Below, one piece after another: positions 1-7,368 of a stretch of DNA of 33,441 nt (position 1 is the stretch's first letter; each line of letters opens with the position of its first letter). A program made the position numbers and the translations under genes. The stretch covers positions 1-33,441 of the forward strand of contig NZ_BBAG01000038.1 in assembly GCF_001311135.1 (NCBI RefSeq), written 5' to 3'. Under the pieces are notes generated by a model that worked only from the letters and a program-made list of their open reading frames with translations, did no database searches and was not told the DNA's origin. Source of the stretch: Secundilactobacillus paracollinoides DSM 15502 = JCM 11969. GTDB lineage: Bacteria > Bacillota > Bacilli > Lactobacillales > Lactobacillaceae.

Positions 1-80
1 CACTAAAGGTCATGACTTGGACTTTGTGGGTGATTTTATTGAGTAACTTTTGGCAGCTGTGCTCCCTTGTTACATGGACT

Positions 81-213
81 AAACGCGTTCCGCAAGGCTG
101 AGGGCTCCTGTGTAAGCAACTCTGGTCACAAAAGTCAGAACCGGACTTTTCTGACCAGAGTTGCTTACACTCCGCCCTCAAAGTGCCTTGCTCCACGCTC
201 TGCTCCACGCTCT
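81..213 (-). repeat. SCAP palindrome A, at the 3' end of the AraC gene
   Basis: Full copy of the window's palindrome family, read on the minus strand from AGAGCGTGG (213) to GAACGCGTTT (81). Nested complementary arms are seen: CAAGGC with GCCTTG, GAGGGC with GCCCTC, and a central hairpin starting GTGTAAGCAACTCTGGTC with its complement. The gene-proximal end is duplicated (GCTCCACGCTCT twice in tandem). The upstream reading frame runs into the element and stops at an internal TGA at 178. The repeat family is certain from the sequence; its function is unknown. Confidence 0.9.
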
Positions 214-1041
214 CGGCGCCACCCCAAAATGCTTCTTAAACTCCCTACTAAAATGACTGGCATCCGAATAAGCCAATCTTTCTGCTACTTGACTGATTTG
301 TGTTTGCGGTTGGCGCAGCAAATTTTTTGCCGCTTCCAGCTTCAAATCGATCAAATAAGCCTGCGGGGATTTTTGGTAGAACTTTCGGAACAGATCCAGC
401 GCGTAGCTTGGGCTAATGTTGTATTTTGACACGATCTTAGCTACCGAAATATGGGTAGGCTCGCTCGCATAATAGATCTGGTTATCCAACTGTTTCTTCA
501 TGTCACCCGCAATTTTTTGGCACAACAAGAACTGGTTGATGTTGGTTTCGCGGACGTCAAAATGCGTGTCTTTTTACACCATATTGACCAGAAACGCAAT
601 CAGGTTGATCATCGTCACTTGGATGTTGAGCTTATCCGTCAAACTATACTCGGGTCGAAACTGATCAATCAGCTGTAATGCGTGTCGTTTCAGCCCCTCG
701 TACGCTTCGTCGCCAGCCTTGATGATCCGGTTGGAGAACTGTCTAGTCAACAAATATTTAAGCGTGGGTTCTTCAAGGTTAAAGTGCACCGCAAAGTAGG
801 TCAGCGGGGTCTCACCAATCGCAAAATTATTGTGCCGGATGCCATAAGGAATAATGATGAACTCGCCAGCGTGAACAACCAGCTCACCAATTTCGGACTC
901 CGTGCGCTGGGTTCCCGCGATGATGTACATCAGTTCAAAAGCGAGATGTGCTTCGGGTTTCCAGTGCCAGCCGGGCTGCACCGTTTCTTTATGCCCGCCA
1001 AACAATGTAAATTGCGTGTTGATCAGTGGTAATCGCTCCAT
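178..1041 (-). pseudogene. AraC-family transcriptional regulator with cupin-like N-domain, interrupted by in-frame TAA
   Basis: The N-terminal part has an AraC ligand-binding cupin pattern (HLAFELMYIIAGTQ near residues 30-45, then EFIIIPYGIRHNN). The C-terminal part is an AraC DNA-binding domain with two helix-turn-helix units (ISVAKIVSKYNISPSYALDL and ISQVAERLAYSDASHFSREF). Both halves lie in one frame, separated by a single TAA at 574-576, so the break is a nonsense codon and not a frameshift. The ATG at 1041 is chosen because AGGAGG lies 6 bases before it; the ATG at 1056 overlaps that site. The last dozen codons come from the SCAP element, giving an RAWSRAWSKAL tail. It probably controlled a carbohydrate gene, target unknown. 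Without the stop the protein would be about 287 residues, a normal size for the family. Confidence 0.8.
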
Positions 1042-1117
1042 GATGGCCCTCCTCATTGCACCTTACTAGTTATTAACTGTCCCTAGTTTACAACGAGCAG
1101 TCTCGGTTGCCAACGGC

Positions 1118-1585
1118 CTACTTGATTGGTGTCAAAAACGCGGTTAGTTCGTCAACGATCAACTGGTGGTCTTCCTCTGAAGCCATCCCGGAAACGGCAA
1201 TCGTGCCAATCAACCCAGTGTCCTTTAAAACCACCGGAAAACAACCGCCAGCAGCCGCAAACTGGTACTTGTTAACAAGAAGCTTCTTCAATTGAACGCC
1301 CTTGAGCGGTCATTTCAAGCTGTTTATGAAGCTGCTGACGCCGAACTGATACACAACGTTGATTTTACGTTTCAGCCACTCATCGTTATCAATTGCGGTT
1401 CCTGGTAATGCGGCGTGAAAGAGCTGCTGGCGACAACGTGTAATATCGATTGTCACTGCGGCGTGCCGTTCTTGTGCCAGTGCTACCAGTTGATTACCGA
1501 TTGCGAGCGCTGTTTGGTTATCGAATTTTGTGAACTGAAGGGTTGCTTCTTCGGCAACTACTTCGGCCATTGTTGGCATTTTCAT
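1118..1585 (-). pseudogene. UPF0303/GlcG-like (DUF336 type) small protein, disrupted
   Basis: The first part carries LQFTKFDNQTALAIGNQLV, then VTIDITRCRQQLFHAALPGT, then NDEWLKRKINVVYQFG. This is the characteristic order of UPF0303 proteins. The end, FAAAGGCFPVVLKDTGLIGT followed by IAVSGMASEEDHQLIVDEL, also fits. Between them the main frame has a TGA at 1310-1312. A neighbouring frame reads LEMTAQGRSIEEAS there, which suits the family better, so two compensating indels (near 1312 and 1283) are the likely cause. The start ATG at 1585 follows AGGAGG by 8 bases. The biochemical role of the family is poorly defined; a haem or small-ligand binding role is known for GlcG relatives only. Confidence 0.72.
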
Positions 1586-1659
1586 TTGTTGATCCTCCTG
1601 GTTTTGTTAGTGGTTAAACAAAAAAATTAACTGTGAAGTCTTTCTTTGTAACCGTGCCG

Positions 1660-1850
1660 AAACGTGTTTCGAAAAACTGAAAGCTGCATGTAAGCCAACT
1701 CTGGCAAAAATGCTTAGTGCTGGCATTGCTTTGTGGGTCTCTGTCCTCGAGCCGAAACGCGTTTCGGAAAACAGAAAGCTGCATGTAAGCCAACTCTGGC
1801 AAAAATGCCCAAGTACAGGCATTTCTGTGTGGGTCTCTGTCCTCGAGCCG
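1660..1850 (-). repeat. Two tandem SCAP half-units (about 95 bp each)
   Basis: The motif AAACGNGTTTCG begins at 1660 and 1755, and again at 1851 where the full copy B starts, giving periods of 95 and 96. Each half-unit holds the distal end, the arm AAAACAGAAAGC, the arm GTAAGCCAACTCTGGCAAAAA and a small closing hairpin around TGCC/GGCA. It then passes into GTGGGTCTCTGTCCTCGAGC, which leads into the next unit. The gene-proximal half is missing. The same arrangement recurs at 14963-15057. Confidence 0.85.
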
Positions 1851-1970
1851 AAACGCGTTTCACGAGGCAAGGGGCGGAGCATAAGGCACTTCGACCCAAA
1901 AAGTCAGACCCGGACTTTTCGGGTCAAAGTACCTTATGCTCCGCCCCTTAACCGCCTCGTTCCACGCTCT
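1851..1970 (-). repeat. SCAP palindrome B, sharing the TAG stop of the VOC gene
   Basis: Full copy. On the minus strand the VOC gene stop TAG (1971-1969) runs directly into AGCGTGGAACGAGGC. Arms: CGAGGC with GCCTCG, GGGGC with GCCCC, and a central hairpin based on ATAAGGCACTTCGACCC, unlike most other copies. The distal end is GAAACGCGTTT. The variable base pair is C with G. Confidence 0.9.
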
Positions 1971-2381
1971 ACCTCATTTGCAACGACTTCCCCGTACACT
2001 GCATAAACTCAATCTGATTGCCATCCGGATCCGAGCTCCACAACTGATAGGAGTAATCTGGGCCATACTTGATTTCACTATCGACCGCAAGACCCTTGGC
2101 CTCCAAGTCGCGCTTTGTTTGCTGGATGTCGTCGACTTCTAAACTGATGTGCAAAAAGCCGTCCAGATCATAGCCGTGAGTCGCTTTTGGCTGGTTGTCC
2201 GGGTCGTAAAAGAGTTCCAAGAATTGTCCCGGTGTGATCTCCAGATACTTGATCCACGGGCGCCTTGGTCATCTTGAAGTTCAAATTTATCGGTGAATCC
2301 CAAACCATCGCAGTAGTATGCAACGGCCTTTGCCATATCGGTTACTTTAAATGATGCGTGCGCAATGCGTTTAATTGTCAT
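1969..2381 (-). pseudogene. VOC/glyoxalase-fold protein, frameshifted
   Basis: This is a single vicinal-oxygen-chelate domain protein. It starts IAHASFKVTDMAKAVAYYCD, typical of glyoxalase I-like folds, and continues in another frame with FLHISLEVDDIQQTKRDLEA and SDPDGNQIEFMQ. The frame changes near 2259 inside a run of three C (minus strand); one extra C restores GAPWIKYLEITPGQFLELFY. The start ATG at 2381 has AAGGAG upstream. The restored length is about 137 residues, normal for the family. The substrate cannot be inferred; the neighbouring Gfo/Idh/MocA gene suggests a shared carbohydrate pathway, but that is inference. The stop overlaps SCAP copy B. Confidence 0.8.
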
Positions 2382-2403
2382 GATGTTCTCTCCTTAATGT
2401 CGT

Positions 2404-3538
2404 TTAGAATGCCAGAGCACTTTCCTGCGTTGGTCCCCAGAAACCGCGGTCCACATAGCCCGTAAGCAGCGCCTCTGGACGGTCGAACGTAGATTGAAGC
2501 TCATAGATCTGCCCAGTCGTTGCACTGATATACATGCCATGAATCAGCTCAAACACGTGGTAGGCCATGGTCATGCTTGCGCGGTGCGGCCGGTCTTGGC
2601 GAATTGCCCAAGCCATCTCAGCTGCACCTAATCCACGCGAGTTTTCGCGGTAGCCGTGGGTAAATGGAAAGGCTGTTCGCTCATTTTGCGGTTTTTGCAG
2701 ATAGTTTTGCGAATCAAAGTTGTTCGGATCCCCCGTATTGAGCGTGCCGTCCGACCCGTAAATATCAAGTTGCGGCACCTCAGTTAAAATGTTCTCGGAA
2801 TTAAAATGAACGGTCGCTAACGTCCCATTCGCATATTCAACGACTGCCGTGAGAATGTTATCAGCAGCGACCGTTGACTTCTCACCAAACCATGGCTTAT
2901 CGACGCGCTTACCAACGCGGTCAGGCTGATATTTACGGCCGAAACTGGTTACCCGTTTCGCAGGGCCAAGAATGTTGGCCAGCGCCGTCATGTAGTAACA
3001 GCCGGTATCAAATGGCAGTGACCCGCCGGCTGATTCATGTGCGGAAAGATATCCGCATAAACGTCGAAGTCACGGTTCAGTGACACGACTGCTGACAACG
3101 GTGTGCCAATTAAGCCTTATCCACGATGTACCGTGCCGTTTGAATACCAGCACCCAAGAACGTATCTGGCGCCACGCCCAAACGAACATGATGGGCTTCC
3201 GCAAGGTCACAGAGTTCCTGTCCCTGTTTAAGGTCAACCGCAATCATCTTTTCGGAAAAGACGTGCTTATCATGTAACAGTGCTTGTTTCGTGACCTCGT
3301 AATGCGCTGCAGGGTTAGTTAAATTAATGATCATGTCGATCGATGGATCATCAAGAATGGCCTCGTAACTCATGGGTTTTAAGCCGTACTTTTCCGCCTG
3401 CGTATTCATCCGCGCCTCATCGCGGTCATAGCACGCAACCGGCTCAATGATCTTGAATTTTTCTTGCAGGGATTGAATATAAATGTCGCTGATGACACCG
3501 CAGCCAATAATAGCCGCATTTAGCGCGTTAATTTCCAT
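2404..3538 (-). pseudogene. Gfo/Idh/MocA-family NAD(P)-dependent oxidoreductase, two frameshifts
   Basis: The N-terminus has a Rossmann glycine motif (AAIIGCGVISDIYIQSLQ). It is followed by INLTNPAAHYEVTKQALLHD and VFSEKMIAVDLKQG, the family's EKP-like region with M in place of P. The C-terminal part is the usual substrate domain (ANGTLATVHFNSENILTEVP). Two single-base losses break it, near 3112 in a T run and near 3023 in a G run. Restoring them gives DKALIGTPLSAVVSLNRDF and QPAGSLPFDTGCYYMTAL. The ATG at 3538 has AGGAGG 6 bases upstream; the adjacent ATG at 3541 is too close. A cre site lies upstream, so catabolite control is likely. The sugar or inositol substrate is unknown. Confidence 0.85.
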
Positions 3539-3581
3539 CATTTACCTCCTATTGCTAGAGACAGATTTTCTCCAGCATTAA

Positions 3582-3596
3582 AGTAACCGCTTACAT
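3582..3596. promoter_or_regulatory. cre site (CcpA operator) upstream of the Gfo/Idh/MocA gene
   Basis: The minus-strand sequence ATGTAAGCGGTTACT fits every position of the consensus WTGNAANCGNWNNCW. It lies about 45 bases before the start at 3538, in the divergent region shared with the DUF554 gene. CcpA repression of the oxidoreductase is the natural inference. Confidence 0.7.
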
Positions 3597-3871
3597 TTTA
3601 CATAGTAATAAATTTATCCATTAAAAAAGGGGCTGATTCGTACAAATATAGCCCTAATTCACAGTCACAAAATTACAAAATTGGCACGGCATTGTAAAAA
3701 TCTCGCTGTGTTTGCCGGCTTTAACTGGGTAGTTATTTAGCAAAACGATTCATTTTCAGTCAAAAAACACCTGCGACAGCCCCACTAACTCGTAATTGTC
3801 TCGACTATCAAACACGTGGTACACTTAGTCAATATGGTCAGTTTCTGACCATTTAAACGTGACATAGAGAG

Positions 3872-4600
3872 GTGAGCATCATTTACATAGTAGGTATCGG
3901 CACCATTGTGAACACTGCAGCCGTCCTGGTAGGCGGTTTGATCGGCTACATTTTTCAGCAGCTGCTAAACGATAAGCTGCAAAAAACAATTATTCAGGCC
4001 ATTGGCGTTGCTGTCATTTTCATTGGTATTGCCGGCGTTTTAAGTCAAATGCTGGTTGTTAAACACGGCCAGGTGGGCACCCATGGTACCTTGATGGCCA
4101 CCATCTCGCTTGTGGTCGGGTCTTTGATCGGTGAACTGATCGACATTGACCACCAGTTTATTAAATTGGGCGACTGGTTGCGGCGCAAGGTTGGCGCTAA
4201 GAGTGACTCCCTGTTCATTGAAGGCTTCGTCAGTGCCACACTGACCATTTGTATTGGGGCAATGGCCATTATCGGTTCGTTGCAGGACGCTGTGAACCAC
4301 GACCCAACGATGCTGTTTACAAAGGCGATTCTGGACGGCGTTATCGTTGCCATTTATGCAGCGAGTTTTGGTGTGGGCGCAATTTTCAGCAGCATTCCAC
4401 TCTTTATTTTCCAAATGAGCATCACTTTACTGGCAGTCTTCATCAACCAGTTCCTCACAACCGCGATGACAAACGGCATTTCGTTGGTGGGATCGATGAT
4501 GATCTTTTGTATCGGCATTAATCTGCTGTTGGATACTAAGGTCAGGGTCGCGAATATGTTGCCGGCGTTGCTGGTGGTGGTGGGATATGCAATGGTGTAG
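3872..4600 (+). CDS. DUF554 family integral membrane protein
   Basis: Intact gene, 242 residues from the GTG at 3872. It begins VGIGTIVNTAAVLVGGLIGY, the hallmark N-terminus of DUF554 (YqgA/YdfK-like) proteins. Several hydrophobic helices follow, with the conserved pattern FVSATLTICIGAMAIIGSLQ and a final SMMIFCIGINLLL helix. Function in the family is unknown; a membrane transport role has been guessed. The start is uncertain: the GTG lies inside the Shine-Dalgarno sequence GAGGTGA, and the codon at normal spacing is ATT at 3881. The stop TAG at 4598-4600 shares its AG with SCAP copy C. Confidence 0.88.
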   Translation: MSIIYIVGIGTIVNTAAVLVGGLIGYIFQQLLNDKLQKTIIQAIGVAVIFIGIAGVLSQMLVVKHGQVGTHGTLMATISLVVGSLIGELIDIDHQFIKLGDWLRRKVGAKSDSLFIEGFVSATLTICIGAMAIIGSLQDAVNHDPTMLFTKAILDGVIVAIYAASFGVGAIFSSIPLFIFQMSITLLAVFINQFLTTAMTNGISLVGSMMIFCIGINLLLDTKVRVANMLPALLVVVGYAMV

Positions 4601-4738
4601 AGTGTGGAGGAGGCCGTTTAGGGGGCGGAGCGTAAGTAGCTTTCGGCAGAAATTCCCGAACTTGGAATTTGTGCCGGAAGCTGCTTACGCAGTAGCCCCC
4701 TGGCCTCTGGAACACGTTTCGGCTACGTGGCCGAGAAA
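4599..4738 (+). repeat. SCAP palindrome C, sharing the TAG stop of the DUF554 gene
   Basis: Full copy. TAGAGTGTGGAG begins at the stop codon. Arms: GAGGCC with GGCCTC, GGGGGC with GCCCCC, and a central hairpin beginning GCGTAAGTAGCTTTCGGCA with its near-complement. The distal end GGAACACGTTT finishes at about 4719. It is followed by a small tail hairpin TTTCGGCTACGTGGCCGAG. The variable pair is T with A. An intrinsic terminator follows at 4818. Confidence 0.9.
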
Positions 4739-4813
4739 CGCGGTGCCAAAAGCAATCGGTGAGTTGAAACCACGACTCACAACTGATAAATCCAAAACTA
4801 TTTTCAACCGTGA

Positions 4814-4870
4814 GCATAAAAAGACATCCACAAAGAGCTGGTGAACCAGCCCTTGCGGGTGTCTTTTTCG
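4814..4870 (+). terminator. Intrinsic terminator downstream of the DUF554 gene and SCAP C
   Basis: AAAAAGACATCC pairs with GGGTGTCTTTTT around an inner AGCTGGTGAACCAGC hairpin, and the stem ends in a T run. Its position means the SCAP C copy lies between the stop codon and the terminator, inside the predicted transcript. Confidence 0.8.
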
Positions 4871-4901
4871 TTTTGTATTCAATTCGTTTTCCGGGTCCTA
4901 T

Positions 4902-5076
4902 CAACCGAGTTATTTCGGCTACTGCGCTTTCTATTTACGTAGCCTAAATGAGTTACAGAAAATTATTGTAGAACTGACGCTAGCCTAATAGTCATAATCG
5001 GGAGTCAGCATTTTTGGCAACCGCGTTATTTCGGCTACTGCGCTTCCAATTTACGTAGCCGAAACGTGTTCCAGAA
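4902..5076. repeat. 59-bp imperfect direct repeat with tail hairpins, overlapping SCAP D
   Basis: Positions 4902-4960 and 5018-5076 align without gaps over 59 bases with about ten differences. Both contain TTTCGGCTACTGCGCTT and then TTTACGTAGCC. In the second copy TTTCGGCTAC and GTAGCCGAAA form a perfect 10-bp stem, and the copy ends in the distal SCAP motif AAACGTGTTCC. In the first copy the matching motif is degenerate (AAATGAGTTAC). The first copy is therefore probably the remnant of an older SCAP end. Confidence 0.75.
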
Positions 5077-5199
5077 GGCAGAGGGCTCCTGCAGAAGCCA
5101 ACTCTGGCAAAAAATCCAGACCCAGGATTTTCTGCCAGAGTTAGCTTCTGCTCCGCCCTCTAACCGCCTTCTTCCACACTCTGCCTTCTTCCACACTCT
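5062..5199 (-). repeat. SCAP palindrome D, not next to a gene end
   Basis: Full copy with arms GAAGGC/GCCTTC and GAGGGC/GCCCTC and a central hairpin GCAGAAGCCAACTCTGGCA with complement. The terminal 17 bases GCCTTCTTCCACACTCT are repeated in tandem (5166-5182 and 5183-5199). It is the only full copy without an adjacent coding sequence: the next minus-strand gene ends 445 bases away. Confidence 0.88.
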
Positions 5200-5643
5200 T
5201 TCCACAAAAAAGACCCTCCAGCCCCTAAAGCCTTTGCGTCTTTTTTTATGTTGGTCCCATGTCTGAGACACGCTTATATTGTTAAGCTTCTATTCGAAAA
5301 CCTTTTTAAATTACACCCTCGTTGAATAACGCCCCCCCGTTATTCACACAAGATCCCCCGGATAACTCCAATTATCCATCTTGCAATGATGTGACTCATT
5401 TCAAAGGTCAAAGTAGTGCTTTATATAAGCCAACTCCTATGTGATAAACCTGAATACTCACAACTCATCGTAGCTTAGACTCAATTCACTATCACTTTAT
5501 GGGTCTATCATATCGAGAACTCGAATGACCTTCAACCAACAATTCAATTAAAATTGTTTCATTTTAACTACAAGAAAAGTCAAACAAATCCTAATATAAT
5601 GCGGGTTTCAGCGGGATAAAGTCCTTGTTAAAAATAGTACTAA
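5200..5643. other. Gene-free interval with two C-rich hairpins
   Basis: No credible gene is seen. A weak terminator-like stem lies at about 5205-5247 (AAAAAAGAC with GTCTTTTTTT). At 5324-5345 GAATAACG and CGTTATTC form a perfect stem capped by six C. At 5349-5383 CAAGAT and ATCTTG enclose five unpaired C and a second stem GGATAA/TTATCC. Whether these are transcribed is unknown. Confidence 0.5.
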
Positions 5644-6240
5644 TTATTTTGTATCCGGATTCTTCTCTTTATCCGGATCTGATATTTCTTCTAATATTTG
5701 CCACGGACCGTTTAATATCAGACGCTTCATATTTTGCTCCAGCGGGACAACCAACTTAGGATCCGGGTTGCTGGCAATGAAGCCAATCGTATACATCACC
5801 GCGCCGCTCAGCGACGACTTAGCAAAATTAGCTGCCATAATATCTAAATCGTTTTTCATTTTTAATTGGAACTTGGCATCCACTGCCCGGTCGATCTCTT
5901 GGCGCAACCGGCGTTCAAACCGCGGATCACCGTTGACGCTCAGCAGTGTCCGAATGGTCACCGCATGGGCGCGACAAAATTCAAATTTAGCCTCTAACGC
6001 ATCGTTTTCAAGATTAAAGATACCAAACTGTTTTCGAAAGACCATGAATTTCGCAATAAAGTCATCCTCAACGCTTCGAATCAAGTCGTACTTATCATCA
6101 TAGCAGCGGTAAAAGGTGCTCCGGTTAAGGTGACTCTGCTTAACCAAGTCATTCACCGTAATGTTAGCAAATGGCTTCGAAGTCAGTAACGCGAGCATCG
6201 CCTTTTGCAGTTCACGCCGCGTGTGATTTTTCTTTAACAT
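5644..6240 (-). CDS. TetR/AcrR-family regulator (DhaS-like C-domain)
   Basis: Intact, 198 residues. The helix-turn-helix is at residues 20-47 (FANITVNDLVKQSHLNRSTF followed by YRCYDDKYDL), the typical TetR form. The rest is helical, with a C-terminal region like that of the DhaS/TetR_C group (SSLSGAVMYTIGFIASNPDP). The tail is charged (SDPDKEKNPDTK). The start ATG at 6240 has only a G-rich stretch upstream (GGGGGCGGG). No partner gene is adjacent, so its target is unknown. Confidence 0.85.
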   Translation of the reverse strand: MLKKNHTRRELQKAMLALLTSKPFANITVNDLVKQSHLNRSTFYRCYDDKYDLIRSVEDDFIAKFMVFRKQFGIFNLENDALEAKFEFCRAHAVTIRTLLSVNGDPRFERRLRQEIDRAVDAKFQLKMKNDLDIMAANFAKSSLSGAVMYTIGFIASNPDPKLVVPLEQNMKRLILNGPWQILEEISDPDKEKNPDTK

Positions 6241-6560
6241 CTTTTTCCCGCCCCCTTTAATTCGTAATCTTACTGTACCACGTTAACAAAAAAATAAGTG
6301 CCACAATTATACGTAAAGTGTTCGATAACTATCAGTCGATAGGACCCGTATACCTCAACTATACCACGAGAAACATCAGTGTGGAAGAAAGGCCGCAGTA
6401 CTTACTTCTGTACTGCTCAGACGGTTTCTTAAACTTATATCAAGCATAAGTGATTATCTGTGACGAAACCTTAACAGCGCACTAACAGACATCTGGTCAC
6501 CCTGATTTTCACAATCCAACAGTCCAACTGCGGCAGTGCATAATTTTAAGCCGGTGTCAC
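6241..6560. other. Intergenic region, one hairpin, no gene seen
   Basis: Upstream region of the TetR gene that ends at 5644. A hairpin GCAGTAC/GTACTGC with an 8-base loop lies at 6395-6416. No coding sequence of credible length or start was found on either strand. Confidence 0.5.
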
Positions 6561-6604
6561 AAAAAAACCATCAGCAAAATTCACGCTTGGAATTTTACTG
6601 ATGG
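6561..6604 (-). terminator. Intrinsic terminator of the second TetR gene
   Basis: On the minus strand CCATCAGTAAAATTC pairs with GAATTTTGCTGATGG and is followed by seven T. It lies 38 bases after the stop codon at 6642. Confidence 0.85.
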
Positions 6605-6641
6605 CGTTGTGTTGATGCGACAACCAGATGTTGGGCATCCT

Positions 6642-7262
6642 TTAAGCTTCAATTTGACTAAGCAACAATTGAATTTGCGGCCGTAACGCTGACTTCAAAC
6701 TGCCATCCAACTGACGATCGTTTTTAATCAGCAATTGGTCATAAATCAATTTCTGGAAAATAGCGAGCAAGACTTGAGCCAATGCCGGTGCTTGTTCGGC
6801 AGGCACATGGAAGGCTCCCGTCATATTGATCAACCCGTCTGATAGCTGACCAGCTAATGCGTCTAACGTATCTAACAGCCAGTTTGCCTGTTTATCAGAC
6901 AGGAGCGGCCGTTCTCGAATCGTGATCATGAAGGATTGATAAAGCTGTTCGTCGCTAAAGTTTGCCCAGATTTTTTCGAAGCACGCCATTAACTAATCCT
7001 CAAGATCAGCCGACGAATTGATGTTGCGAAAGCTAAACTTTGCGGTACTCAGACGCGCCATCACCCCTTCGTAAACGATGGTGTCTAGAATCTGCCATTT
7101 GCCGTGTGGAAAGTAGTAATACATCAGTCCCTCGGCAATGCCGGCCTCCTGATTGATTTTGCGGGTCGTTGTGGCTTCAAACCCATTTGTTGCAAACATT
7201 TCGCGGGCAATCCGCACAATTTTTTCTTTCTGGGCGTCACCCTTTGAATCTGTCTTCATCAT
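6642..7262 (-). pseudogene. TetR/AcrR-family regulator, interrupted by in-frame TAG
   Basis: The N-terminal 60 residues are a classical TetR helix-turn-helix (MFATNGFEATTTRKINQEAG, then GLMYYYFPHGKWQILDTIVY). The C-terminal ligand domain (LLDTLDALAGQLSDGLINMT) is in the same frame. They are separated only by a TAG at 6993-6995 (ADLED-stop-LMACFEKIW). A C-to-T change of a CAG codon would explain it, but that is inference. The restored protein is about 206 residues. It lies just downstream of mntH on the same strand with its own ribosome binding site, and may be co-transcribed with it. Confidence 0.8.
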
Positions 7263-7368
7263 ACTTGAGCCTCTCGTCCTTTCGTCCAGTTATGGTGTGT
7301 GCTGCTGGGTAATTCTTATAAGAAAAGCCAGAGCGAGAATCGTGTCAGCTCTGACTTTGCGTTCATTT

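Noticed and set aside
1660-1970. CRISPR-like array
   Set aside because: The repeat period is about 95 bases with only two or three units, the units are palindromic and related to elements elsewhere in the window, and no short spacer-repeat pattern or cas gene is present.
1614-2006. Several 60-98 residue reading frames over the repeats at 1.6-2.0 kb and near 4.6, 11.3 and 15.0 kb
   Set aside because: They run through the SCAP repeats in different frames, share composition dictated by the palindromes and have no ribosome binding sites.
4040-4414. Minus-strand frames inside the DUF554 gene
   Set aside because: They are antisense to a clearly recognisable membrane protein and show no family features.
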